Part shown: one piece after another, positions 18,443-26,757 of the stretch | Numbering within the stretch: the stretch's first letter is position 1 | How the letters are laid out: the number at the start of each line of letters is the position of its first letter | NCBI RefSeq assembly: GCF_038051995.1 | Contig: NZ_CP150290.1 | Coordinates: forward strand, 359,501 to 423,500 | DNA length: 64,000 nt | Reading direction: 5' to 3' | Origin: Paenibacillus sp. FSL H8-0537 | Lineage (GTDB): Bacteria; Bacillota; Bacilli; Paenibacillales; Paenibacillaceae | Notes under the pieces: model-generated | What the model saw: the letters and a program-made list of their open reading frames with translations, nothing else | Database searches by the model: none | What the model was told of the DNA's origin: nothing | Position numbers and translations under genes: made by a program

Positions 18443-18602
18443 ATAGCTGTAAATGGAGCGTTTGTCGGTTTTTAGGGATTTTTGAAAGTGGCTATGTTAC
18501 GATGGATGATGCGATAAGGCAAGTACGACAGGGACAGCCCTTAGGGCCGTTGACTGGAGAGCCTGCCTGCGGTTATCCCAACGTGAATGGAGAGTTTCTA
18601 GT

Positions 18603-21600
18603 ATGGCGGGAATAGGAAGGCAATGGGCGAAACCAAAAGTGCGAACGGCTATAATCGCGATAATCATCGGTTTGCTGTTGGCAGCCATTTCGGCTGTCGT
18701 ATGGGAAGGATATGGGAAACGTCAAGCACCTCCACAAGCAATTGATGGAACCATCGATCTGTCCAATTGGGATTTTCGTAAGATGGGGACGGTAAGGCTG
18801 GATGGTGAATGGGGGTTTTATCCTAATCGTTTGCTCGATCCGTCCGACATATCCGGCTTGCGCCCGGAGCATTATTGGCATGTGCCTGCCGGTTGGAGCG
18901 ATTCGCAGACTTCTGCCTATATGCAGGACAAAGGCGTGGGCACCTATCGACTGCTTGTCAAAATTAATCCCGAAATTAAACGGTACGGTATTAAAACGAC
19001 ATTTATTAGAAGCTCCAGCGTCCTATTTGTGGACGATACGGAATTGGGCCGCAGCGGAGAGGTATCCGCACAATGGGACGAGAGCTACAGGGGGCATAAT
19101 ATACCGATTTCGGCCTATTTCTTGCCAGAGGGAGATTCATTTTACCTGACTATTCAGGCTGCCAACTGGGATTATTTTCGCGGTGGCATCATTCAAAGTA
19201 TATATTTGGGAACCTCCGAGGACATTCGATCATTGGCCCTGCAAATGACTCTTGTCGATGTCGTCAACGCGGCTTTTTTGCTGATTTCATCACTTTATTA
19301 TTTGGGCATTTATTTAAAGCGGCGTCAGGATATTCGGTTTCTATTTTTCGCCTTGTTCTGCCTCGGTTTTTCCTTTGTTGCGATCTCTACTAGTGAACGG
19401 GTACTTATGCAGCTCATGCCTTCTATCCCTTATCTGCTGATTTTGAGAATTAAATTTGTTGTTATTCTGGGAGGTATGTACTGCCTGTGCGTCTTTATCC
19501 GAAGGACGGAGCCAGCCTTTATGCCATTATGGTGCATCAGGCTGGCAGCGGGCGGTTGGATCGTATATTCAGCTATCAGCCCGTTTGCCGATATGCCGCT
19601 GCTGGATAAGACGATGACCGTTATGACGCTGTTCGAGCTGGTAGGGATACAAGTGCTGCTGCTGCGGGCCATCTTGCTGAAGCGCTTTGGAAATTCCAAT
19701 GCTCGAATGGCCTGGCAGCTGCTCGTGAGCGTGCTGTCTCTTCTTGTTATGATGATTAGCATGACCCTATATTTGTATTCCCAAATTTTCACGCTGTTGA
19801 GTCATATTGTGATGCAGCTTTTGTTTCTGGGGATGATTGCGCTTATCTTTGCTGAGCAGTATACAAGGGCCTATGATGAATTGGAGGTAATGAGCCGAAA
19901 GCTGGTTGAGACCGATAAGCTTAAGGATGAATTTCTCATTCGAACCTCCCACGAATTCAAGACGCCGCTGCATGGCATTATGAATCTGGCCCGAGTTGTC
20001 AGGGATCAAGAAGATAGCCATATATCGAGGCAACAAAAGGAAAATTTATCCTATATTATGTCGCTATCTGCCCGGTTGTCGACGCTTGTGAATGACATTA
20101 TTGACTTCCAGCATCTCCGGGAAGGGCGATTAGTACTGAAAAATAGCGTATTCGACATGAACGGAACGATTCAAGCTACCATTGATGTCCTTCAGCATAT
20201 GAAAAAGGAAGAGGAGGTTCGCCTAATTAACCGTGTCCCTTCGGGCGAATTTTATTTGTTTGCGGATGAAAATCGCTTTACACAAATTCTGGTCAATCTG
20301 GTTGGCAATGCGCTCAAGTTTACGGATGAGGGCATGGTCGAGCTGCGAGCAGAGGCGCGCGGCGAGGCGATAGCTATTACCATTTCGGATACAGGCGCAG
20401 GAATGGATGCCGATCTGCAGGAGAGGCTGTTCCACAGTGAGAGCGGCATGGGAGATAGCGTACAGATGGATAATCGGCCATCCGGGATGGGGCTGCAAAT
20501 CTCTAAACGGCTTGCCGTACGGATGGGAGGAGACTTGTTATTGGTGGAATCCAGACTGCAGCGCGGCACTGTATTCGAGCTGGTGCTTCCCGCTGCAAGC
20601 GCTGACCAAGGGCGCGGGCTGGCGAAGTTTGTTCCGGATGTGGAATTGCCGGAGGGTCAAGGTATTTTGCCAATAGCTCCTGTAGCTGCGGGAACGACTC
20701 TCGCCTGGGAGGAAGAACATAAAAATAAGATTACTCTGTTGCTGGTTGACGATGAAGCCTCCAATATTAAGGTGCTTCAAGAATGTTTTCCGCCAGATCG
20801 CTACCACACGGTGACGGCTTATGACGGAGAGTCTGCTTTGAGGCTGCTGCAGCAGCATAGAGATATTGCGATTGTGCTGCTCGATGTTATGATGCCAGGA
20901 CTGTCCGGTTATGAAACCTGTCGTCGTATCCGTGAGGTTTATCCGATCTACAGTCTTCCCGTGCTTCTGCTTACCGTGCGCCATTCTCCTGCGGATATTG
21001 CCACGGGTTTGGATGCAGGAGCGAATGATTTCCTTGTAAAGCCGTTTGATGCCCGGGAGCTGTATGCGAGGGTCAATACGCTTCTGCAACTGAGAGAGGC
21101 TGTGAAAGAGGCTATCCAAATGGAATCGATGTTTCTGCAATCGCAGATCAAGCCGCATTTTATTTATAATGCACTTAGTATTATTATTTCGTTGTGCTAT
21201 AAGGATGCAGAGCGGGCCGGACGCCTTCTGGGGCAGTTCAGCAATTACCTTAGGCTGAGCTTTGATCTGGACCCTAGACAAGCCAGGGTCACCCTAAGGA
21301 GAGAAATCTCCCTAGTGAAGTCTTATGCTGAGCTGGAACAAGCGCGTTTCGGAGATCGGCTCAGTGTGGAGCTGGAAATTGACGAAGGACTGCTGGACTT
21401 TATACTGCCAGCGCTCACCCTACAGCCGCTTGTTGAAAATGCCATCCGCCACGGTTTGATGAAGCGAGCTCAAGGCGGCGTTGTACGGCTAGAAGCTGGA
21501 ATGCAGGGCTCTGACTTGCAAATTGCTATTATCGACAATGGGCTTGGATTCATGCTCGACGAGCTGGAGGATTTTCGACATACAGGGCAGGTCGGCAAGG

Positions 21601-21749
21601 GAGTCGGTCTAGCCAATGTGCACAAGCGTCTGTTGAATGAATATGGCCGGGGTTTGCGGATTGAAAGCCGAGAAGGCTTCGGAGCTAAGGTGACCATTCT
21701 GCTTCCTGAAGGAAGGGTAGCTATTGGGGAAGGAGGTCAACAGATATGA
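18603..21749 (+). CDS. hybrid sensor histidine kinase with two transmitter modules
   Basis: 1048 residues. Order: one membrane helix (12-32); an extracellular jelly-roll-like sensor (about 45-205, GEWGFYPNRLLDP, 7TMR-DISM type); seven membrane helices (about 215-405); HisKA with phospho-acceptor His450 in SHEFKTPLHG; HATPase (NLVGNALKFTDEG); a receiver domain (LLLVDDEASNIKV, acceptor Asp761); then a LytS/YesM-type His_kinase domain (IKPHFIYNAL, His852) with its own HATPase (LQPLVENAIRHGL). It thus combines a BarA-like and a LytS-like kinase. The next gene, overlapping by four bases, is its likely response regulator. GGAGAG precedes the ATG. The signal is unknown; the adjoining surface-protein genes are possible targets. 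Confidence 0.88.
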   Translation: MAGIGRQWAKPKVRTAIIAIIIGLLLAAISAVVWEGYGKRQAPPQAIDGTIDLSNWDFRKMGTVRLDGEWGFYPNRLLDPSDISGLRPEHYWHVPAGWSDSQTSAYMQDKGVGTYRLLVKINPEIKRYGIKTTFIRSSSVLFVDDTELGRSGEVSAQWDESYRGHNIPISAYFLPEGDSFYLTIQAANWDYFRGGIIQSIYLGTSEDIRSLALQMTLVDVVNAAFLLISSLYYLGIYLKRRQDIRFLFFALFCLGFSFVAISTSERVLMQLMPSIPYLLILRIKFVVILGGMYCLCVFIRRTEPAFMPLWCIRLAAGGWIVYSAISPFADMPLLDKTMTVMTLFELVGIQVLLLRAILLKRFGNSNARMAWQLLVSVLSLLVMMISMTLYLYSQIFTLLSHIVMQLLFLGMIALIFAEQYTRAYDELEVMSRKLVETDKLKDEFLIRTSHEFKTPLHGIMNLARVVRDQEDSHISRQQKENLSYIMSLSARLSTLVNDIIDFQHLREGRLVLKNSVFDMNGTIQATIDVLQHMKKEEEVRLINRVPSGEFYLFADENRFTQILVNLVGNALKFTDEGMVELRAEARGEAIAITISDTGAGMDADLQERLFHSESGMGDSVQMDNRPSGMGLQISKRLAVRMGGDLLLVESRLQRGTVFELVLPAASADQGRGLAKFVPDVELPEGQGILPIAPVAAGTTLAWEEEHKNKITLLLVDDEASNIKVLQECFPPDRYHTVTAYDGESALRLLQQHRDIAIVLLDVMMPGLSGYETCRRIREVYPIYSLPVLLLTVRHSPADIATGLDAGANDFLVKPFDARELYARVNTLLQLREAVKEAIQMESMFLQSQIKPHFIYNALSIIISLCYKDAERAGRLLGQFSNYLRLSFDLDPRQARVTLRREISLVKSYAELEQARFGDRLSVELEIDEGLLDFILPALTLQPLVENAIRHGLMKRAQGGVVRLEAGMQGSDLQIAIIDNGLGFMLDELEDFRHTGQVGKGVGLANVHKRLLNEYGRGLRIESREGFGAKVTILLPEGRVAIGEGGQQI

Positions 21750-22879
21750 GGGCAGTTATTGTAGAGGATGAGCTGCTGACTGGCGAGCATATTGCAAGAC
21801 TTCTGGAGGGCATAGGAGTGGAAGTGATTGGATGCTTCACCGATCCGTGCGAGGCACTGGAGAGAATTCGCGGGCTAAAGCCCGAAGTACTGTTTCTGGA
21901 TATTGAAATGCCGGAAATGAGCGGTTTGTCGCTGGCAGAGCAATTGGCTGATGAAGTAGGTGAAATGGAAATCGTATTTGTTACAGCATATACGAATTAT
22001 GCCCTCGATGCATTCAAAGTAAGCGCGCTGGATTATTTGCTTAAGCCCGTTATGGAGGAGGACTTGACCCGTACGATAGAGCGGGTTCGCAGGAGGTTCG
22101 CCGCCGGAAATGACGCACGTTTGAGCAAAGGGAAGGAACGGCGGGCGGCGGTTTCATTTTTCGGGCCCTTTGCGTTGCGTCTTGAAAGCAGTACGGTGCC
22201 TGTGCGATGGACGACAGCTAAGTGCGCGGAGATGTTTGCGTATATGCTGCTTCAGGGTGAGGGAAAGGAAATTAGCAAATGGACGTTGATTGACACGCTT
22301 TGGAAGGAGAAAAACGTGGAGAAGGGAGACGTGAACCTGCGCAGTACAGTCAGCAGAATTAATAAAACGCTGCGGGATAACGGATCCTCCATGAGCCTGA
22401 TTTCGGTCAGAAATGGTTATCGTCTGAACTGCGAGGATACGGAGCTTTTGGCCGAGGCTTTCCAGCTAGAACGCTTCATGCTTCAAGGATCCGCCATATC
22501 TGACCGCAATGCAAAGCAGATTGAGAATTGGGTAACAGGCTGTGAACGCCCCTTTCTCGCGGAATTTGGCGGGGAATGGTGTGAAAGCTACCGCCACAGG
22601 TATCAGCGCTATTTATTGGAGGTTGGACTAAGGCTGCTTAAGTACTTGGAACGGAGCGGCGGTGAGCCTGTGAGAAGCTTAAGGGTAGCCGAAGCTCTGC
22701 TTGAGCATGAACCCTTTTCCGAGCCCATTCGCTTTGCCGCGTTTAAGCAGCAGGAGCGCATAGGCGGAAGGGCAGGGGCTATTGCGTATTATCAAAGCTA
22801 CGTGAATATGCTGGAACGGGAGCTGGGCACGGAGCCTGGAGAAGAATTTAAATCGAGCTATAGAAGGCTGTTGGAATGA
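21746..22879 (+). CDS. response regulator with C-terminal BTAD domain
   Basis: 377 residues. An N-terminal receiver (VIVEDELLTGEHIARLL) has acceptor Asp52 in LFLDIEMPEMSG and the conserved Lys in YLLKPV. A winged-helix DNA-binding segment (about 130-230) and a C-terminal bacterial transcriptional activator (BTAD/SARP-type) TPR-like domain (AYYQSYVNMLERELGTEPGEEF) follow. ATG overlaps the kinase stop by four bases, with GGAGGT upstream, so the pair is one two-component unit. A truncated copy of the C-terminal coding part lies at 32962-33086. Confidence 0.9.
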   Translation: MRAVIVEDELLTGEHIARLLEGIGVEVIGCFTDPCEALERIRGLKPEVLFLDIEMPEMSGLSLAEQLADEVGEMEIVFVTAYTNYALDAFKVSALDYLLKPVMEEDLTRTIERVRRRFAAGNDARLSKGKERRAAVSFFGPFALRLESSTVPVRWTTAKCAEMFAYMLLQGEGKEISKWTLIDTLWKEKNVEKGDVNLRSTVSRINKTLRDNGSSMSLISVRNGYRLNCEDTELLAEAFQLERFMLQGSAISDRNAKQIENWVTGCERPFLAEFGGEWCESYRHRYQRYLLEVGLRLLKYLERSGGEPVRSLRVAEALLEHEPFSEPIRFAAFKQQERIGGRAGAIAYYQSYVNMLERELGTEPGEEFKSSYRRLLE

Positions 22880-22924
22880 TAAGCGGAAAGTTGTGAGAAG
22901 AAGATTTTAACCTATTGAAATGGG

Positions 22925-22963
22925 GAACAGGAACGGATTATCCGTGTCTGTTCTCTTTTTTTT
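22925..22963 (+). terminator. rho-independent terminator after two-component operon
   Basis: GAACAG (22925-22930) pairs with CTGTTC (22948-22953); an inner ACGGA/TCCGT stem extends it across a small internal loop, and eight T follow. Confidence 0.8.
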
Positions 22964-23029
22964 GAAATGATAAAGAAGGTAGAGGCTGTATTCTAAACGG
23001 ACTTTGTATTTTATTGCGCAAGGTTAGCT

Positions 23030-23266
23030 CTTGCTGCCGGAAGAAGGATCAGCCGCTACGCTTGCAACAGTTTTGTCACAGAAGAGGAGTTATAATGGCG
23101 AAAAATGCCACAAGATGTCGAGGTGTTGAGTGACATGCGGCAGTGATCACATTTGGGAGGAAAACCACATTATGATTGGTCGTTATTTACCTTCAGTGAG
23201 TTTGGGTTATATGAACATAACGCTGGTCGAAAATACTGGCGGACTGGCAGGCGCACAAAGAATGAA
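23030..23266 (+). repeat. surface-gene leader repeat, copy 1
   Basis: This roughly 237-base block recurs almost unchanged at 26490-26727 and, over its first 165 bases, at 33087-33251. It precedes the start of each of the three SLH surface genes. It contains a 12-codon ORF (23095-23133, MAKNATRCRGVE) with a strong GAGGAG site and, further on, a second short ORF (23172-23279). The remaining gap 22964-23029 shows nothing. No -35/-10 pair with normal spacing is visible inside the repeat. Confidence 0.9.
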
Positions 23267-23279
23267 GGAAATGGAGTAA
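23172..23279 (+). pseudogene. fossil of a GLUG-type SLH gene: start fused to internal segment
   Basis: The 35-codon frame begins MIGRYLPS, matching MLRRYLHS at the start of the gene at 33229 with the same upstream GGGAGG site. It continues VSLGYMNITLVENTGGLAG, which matches SSGHMNITLTENAGGLAG inside that gene. At DNA level 23196-23251 matches 34105-34160 at 48 of 56 positions by my count. The intervening 850 bases are missing. It looks like an internally deleted relic of a paralogue, or a recombination scar now serving as leader. Function as a leader peptide is possible but unproven. Confidence 0.7.
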
Positions 23280-23365
23280 TTGAAGTTATTGACTTGTCGG
23301 AGATGTACGCTCGTGTGATCAAGATGGTGAATCGTAATAGCGATTAAATAGGAGTGGATGAATAG

Positions 23366-26275
23366 GTGAAGAAGACGATTGTTAGGGTAATGACACTGTT
23401 CGTGCTTGTGTGTCAGGTAAGTATAGGAAATAGTTATGTAGCGGTAGCGACTAATAGTGAGAGTGATTTTATAGTGGCTTCTGTTGCTGGAGGTGTTCAG
23501 ATTAGCTCATATAGTGGAGCATCGCGAGCTGTGGTGATCCCTGCAACGATTGGTGGAGCAACGGTTGTAGAGATAGGTGATTCTGCATTTTATGATAAGC
23601 AGTTGACGAGTGTAGAGATCCCGAGTAGCGTTACAACGATAGGTCCTTGGGCATTTTCTGATAATCAGTTGACGAGTGTAGAGATCCCGATTAGCGTCAC
23701 AACGATAGGTGCTGATGCATTTTCTGAAAATCAGTTGACGAGTGTAGCGATCCCGAGCAGCGTCACCTCGATAGGTGATTATGCATTTGCTGCTAATCAG
23801 TTGACGAGTGTAGAGATCCCGAGTAGCGTCATCTCGATAGGTGCTAATGCATTTTATAATAATCAGTTGACGAGTGTAGCGATCCCGAGTAGCGTCACAA
23901 CGATAGGTGCTGCTGCATTTTCTACTAATCAGTTGACGAGTGTAGCGATCCCGAGTAGCGTTACCTCGATAGGTGCTGGTGTATTTTATGGTAATCAGTT
24001 GGCGAGCGTAGAGATCCCGAGTAGTGTCACCTCGATAGGTGATTATGCATTTTCTGAAAATCAGTTGACGAGTGTTCGATTTAATGGTGCTCTGTCTGTG
24101 GGAGTTAATGCTTTTTCTGATCAATCATCCTCCATTGTTGGGAATACTTTTAATGGATGGTCTAGGAATGAAGATCACACTTCAACGTGGAGTGGGTTCG
24201 TCACAGCGCCGTTAACCATCTATGCCAAATGGGGCAAGAATAAAGTGTCATTCGTAACAAACACCGAGGAGATCATAAGTGATCAAACCGTGGATTACGA
24301 CTCCAACGCTGTTAAACCAAGTGAGGTATTGAGCAAAGAGGGGTATACGTTTGACGGATGGTATAAGGAAGCAACATTCGACACAGCATGGGATTTTGCA
24401 GAAAATAAAGTGAAGAACACCTTGACGCTGTATGCGAAGTGGACGCTCAATAGCTACACGGTGACGTATGAATCCAATGGAGGAAGCGCGGTGAGCGCAG
24501 CTAATGTGAGTGATGGCGAGCTGCTAACAGAGCCAGTCTCAACCAGGGAAGGATACACCTTTGGTGGCTGGTATACCGAGGCGGAATTGACCGAACGGTG
24601 GAGCTTTACAAGCGATCCGATGCCAGGCAGAGCTATGACGCTGTATGCGAAGTGGACGCTCAATAGCTACACGGTGACGTATGAATCCAATGGAGGAAGC
24701 GCGGTGAGCGCAGCTAATGTGAGTGATGGCGAGCTGCTAACAGAGCCAGTCTCAACCAGGGAAGGATACACCTTTGGTGGCTGGTATACCGAGGCGGAAT
24801 TGACCGAACGGTGGAGCTTTACAAGCGATCCGATGCCAGGCAGAGCTATGACGCTGTATGCGAAGTGGACGCTCAATAGCTACACGGTGACGTATGAATC
24901 CAATGGAGGAAGCGCGGTGAGCGCAGCTAATGTGAGTGATGGCGAGCTGCTAACAGAGCCAGTCTCAACCAGGGAAGGATACACCTTTGGTGGCTGGTAT
25001 ACCGAGGCGGAATTGACCGAACGGTGGAGCTTTACAAGCGATCCGATGCCAGGCAGAGCTATGACGTTGTATGCGAAGTGGACGCTCAATAGCTACACGG
25101 TGACGTATGAATCGAATGGAGGAAGCGCGGTGAGTGCAGCTAACGTGAGTTATGGAGAGCTGCTAACAGAGCCAGTTTCAACAAGGGAAGGGTACGCCTT
25201 TGGTGGCTGGTATACCGAGGCGGAGTTAGCCGAACCGTGGAGCTTTGCAAGCGATACGATGTCAGGCAGAGCTATGACGCTGTATGCGAAGTGGACGGCG
25301 AATCTAGATTCGATTACAGCTACCCCAACAAGCGTAACGCTTGTAGCAGGAGCAACGCAAGGTTTGAGCGTGAAGGCAAGCTATGCGGATGAAAGTGAAA
25401 AGGATGTTACGTCAAGCGCCATCTATACCTCAAGCAACATGGAAGCAGCTACTGTTAATGCAGCAGGAGTAGTTACAGCTCTACAGGCTGGGTTAGCTGA
25501 GATCACGGTTTCCTATGGCGGTAAAACGCTTTCCCTTCAAGTCACGGTACGATCAAGCGGTGGCAATGGAGGAAATGGGAATGTGGGTTCAGCACCGACA
25601 CCAGCACCGACACCAGCACCGACACCAACTGAACCGACTAGCCCAAGTGAGCCAACACAACCAACAGTGACTCAACCGGTTGCTAACGATAAAGTGAATA
25701 TAGATATCATTCAATCTATGGTTGATAGTGAGCAGCAAGCTCCGAATGTCAGCTTTTCGGATGTTCCATCGACGCTGTGGAGTACAGCAGCGATCGAACG
25801 AGCAGCACGAATGGGATTTGTATCGGGCTATACCGATGGTACATTCAAACCAGAGCAAAGTGTGACTCGTGCAGAATTTTCGATGATGGTCATGAAGGCA
25901 TTCAGTTTGAAATCGACCAGTGCAGCAACGTTTAATGATGTTGAAGGACACTGGGCGTTGGATGCCATAAGCACCTTACATGCGCTTGACATGATACAAG
26001 GCTACAGCGGAGGGGGATTCCATCCTGATCAAGAGATTACACGAGCAGAAATCGTTGTTATTCTTTCCCGATTAACAAACTACATCCCTTCCGAAGCTCG
26101 CTTTAGTGATGTAGCACGAAGCAGTTGGGCAGCCGATGCTATAGGTGCATTTACAGCAGCAGGAATGGTGACTGGCAAGGGCGAAAACAGCTTTAAACCA
26201 AACGATAACGCAACCCGTGCGGAGTCTGTGGCAATTATCACTCGCCTAATCGATAAGTTATTGCTTTCGAACTAA
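23366..26275 (+). CDS. SLH-anchored surface protein with LRR and InlB-type repeats
   Basis: 969 residues, GTG start with AGGAG eleven bases upstream. A signal peptide (MKKTIVRVMTLFVLVCQVS) is followed by eight 22-residue BspA-type leucine-rich repeats (NQLTSVEIPSSVTTIG, residues 77-252). Five InlB B-repeat/Flg_new modules ending LYAKWT come next (about 290-644), three identical in DNA. An Ig-like Big_2-type domain (about 645-720), a Pro/Thr linker and three SLH domains (FSDVPSTLWS, FNDVEGHWA, FSDVARSSWA; about 795-969) complete it. It should be bound non-covalently to the cell wall. Adhesion is inferred from the repeats. Confidence 0.9.
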   Translation: MKKTIVRVMTLFVLVCQVSIGNSYVAVATNSESDFIVASVAGGVQISSYSGASRAVVIPATIGGATVVEIGDSAFYDKQLTSVEIPSSVTTIGPWAFSDNQLTSVEIPISVTTIGADAFSENQLTSVAIPSSVTSIGDYAFAANQLTSVEIPSSVISIGANAFYNNQLTSVAIPSSVTTIGAAAFSTNQLTSVAIPSSVTSIGAGVFYGNQLASVEIPSSVTSIGDYAFSENQLTSVRFNGALSVGVNAFSDQSSSIVGNTFNGWSRNEDHTSTWSGFVTAPLTIYAKWGKNKVSFVTNTEEIISDQTVDYDSNAVKPSEVLSKEGYTFDGWYKEATFDTAWDFAENKVKNTLTLYAKWTLNSYTVTYESNGGSAVSAANVSDGELLTEPVSTREGYTFGGWYTEAELTERWSFTSDPMPGRAMTLYAKWTLNSYTVTYESNGGSAVSAANVSDGELLTEPVSTREGYTFGGWYTEAELTERWSFTSDPMPGRAMTLYAKWTLNSYTVTYESNGGSAVSAANVSDGELLTEPVSTREGYTFGGWYTEAELTERWSFTSDPMPGRAMTLYAKWTLNSYTVTYESNGGSAVSAANVSYGELLTEPVSTREGYAFGGWYTEAELAEPWSFASDTMSGRAMTLYAKWTANLDSITATPTSVTLVAGATQGLSVKASYADESEKDVTSSAIYTSSNMEAATVNAAGVVTALQAGLAEITVSYGGKTLSLQVTVRSSGGNGGNGNVGSAPTPAPTPAPTPTEPTSPSEPTQPTVTQPVANDKVNIDIIQSMVDSEQQAPNVSFSDVPSTLWSTAAIERAARMGFVSGYTDGTFKPEQSVTRAEFSMMVMKAFSLKSTSAATFNDVEGHWALDAISTLHALDMIQGYSGGGFHPDQEITRAEIVVILSRLTNYIPSEARFSDVARSSWAADAIGAFTAAGMVTGKGENSFKPNDNATRAESVAIITRLIDKLLLSN
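23594..24121 (+). repeat. eight 66-bp leucine-rich repeat units in coding sequence
   Basis: Eight tandem 66-base units encode 22-residue BspA-type repeats. The last unit has diverged (LTSVRFNGALSVG). Repetition also creates a long spurious frame on the minus strand. Confidence 0.9.
24448..25299 (+). repeat. four 213-bp InlB-type repeat units, three virtually identical
   Basis: The 213-base units start at 24448, 24661, 24874 and 25087. The first three are essentially identical, including silent positions; the fourth has diverged. Each encodes 71 residues (NSYTVTYESNGGS ... LYAKWT). Near-identity points to recent expansion or ongoing homogenisation. Confidence 0.95.
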
Positions 26276-26360
26276 TTGATAAGCTAAGCTACAGATGAGT
26301 GGCTATTAAGACTCTATGAGATTCTATCGTGGAGATGAATTGCAATGATAGGTAATGGAG

Positions 26361-26399
26361 AAAAAGCGGGAGTCCATATCATGGAGCTCCCGCTTTTTC
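26361..26399 (+). terminator. rho-independent terminator after first SLH gene
   Basis: AAAAAGCGGGAG pairs with CTCCCGCTTTTT, with an inner TCCA/TGGA stem. It lies 85 bases after the stop codon. Confidence 0.92.
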
Positions 26400-26489
26400 T
26401 GTAACGTTTTTCACATTTTTAATCTATAAACTCGAATCGTTTATTTGGAACTTTACTCAAAAAAATAAACACATCCTTATTTTATGAAT

Positions 26490-26727
26490 CTTGCTGCCGG
26501 GGGAAGGATCAGCCGCTACGCTTGCAACAATTTTGTCACAGAAGAGGAGGTATAATGGCGAAAAATGCCACAAGATGTCGAGGTGTTGAGTGACATGCGG
26601 CAGAGATTACATTTGGGAGGAAAACCACATTATGATTGGTCGTTATTTACCTTCAGTGAGTTTGGGTTATATGAACATAACGTTGGTCGAAAATACTGGC
26701 GGACTGGCAGGCACACAAATAATGAAG
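26490..26727 (+). repeat. surface-gene leader repeat, copy 2
   Basis: Near-identical to 23030-23266. It contains the mini-ORF MAKNATRCRGVE (26555-26593, GAGGAGG site) and the second short frame (26632-26757). The preceding stretch 26400-26489 is AT-rich and probably holds the promoter, but I see no convincing -35/-10 pair. Confidence 0.9.
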
Positions 26728-26757
26728 AAAAAGGGAGTGGAAGACAACAATGATTAA
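26632..26757 (+). pseudogene. second fossil leader ORF, overlapping the surface-gene start
   Basis: A 41-codon frame with the same MIGRYLPS + VSLGYMNITLVENTGGLAG fusion as at 23172. Here the frame stays open and stops at TAA 26755-26757, overlapping the ATG of the next gene (26750) by eight bases. This arrangement allows translational coupling. It is a relic of a GLUG-type SLH gene by sequence; a present role in translation is inference. Confidence 0.65.

Noticed and set aside
23153..23347. 64-codon frame in leader copy 1
   Set aside because: It is in a different frame from the recognisable fossil and differs in its end from copy 2; no family resemblance.
23507..24124. Long open frame on the minus strand opposite the LRR repeats
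   Set aside because: It is a by-product of the 66-bp repeat on the coding strand; the protein is a low-complexity Arg/Thr repeat without start signals.
24454..25089. Three identical short minus-strand frames
   Set aside because: They mirror the 213-bp coding repeats and have no ribosome sites.
23594..25299. Possible CRISPR array from tandem repeats
   Set aside because: Repeats are contiguous, in frame and coding, without unique spacers.
26551..26556. TATAAT in the shared leader as a promoter -10
   Set aside because: It is formed by the ribosome site and start of the mini-ORF; TTGTCA lies only 12 bases upstream and TTGCAA is too far.
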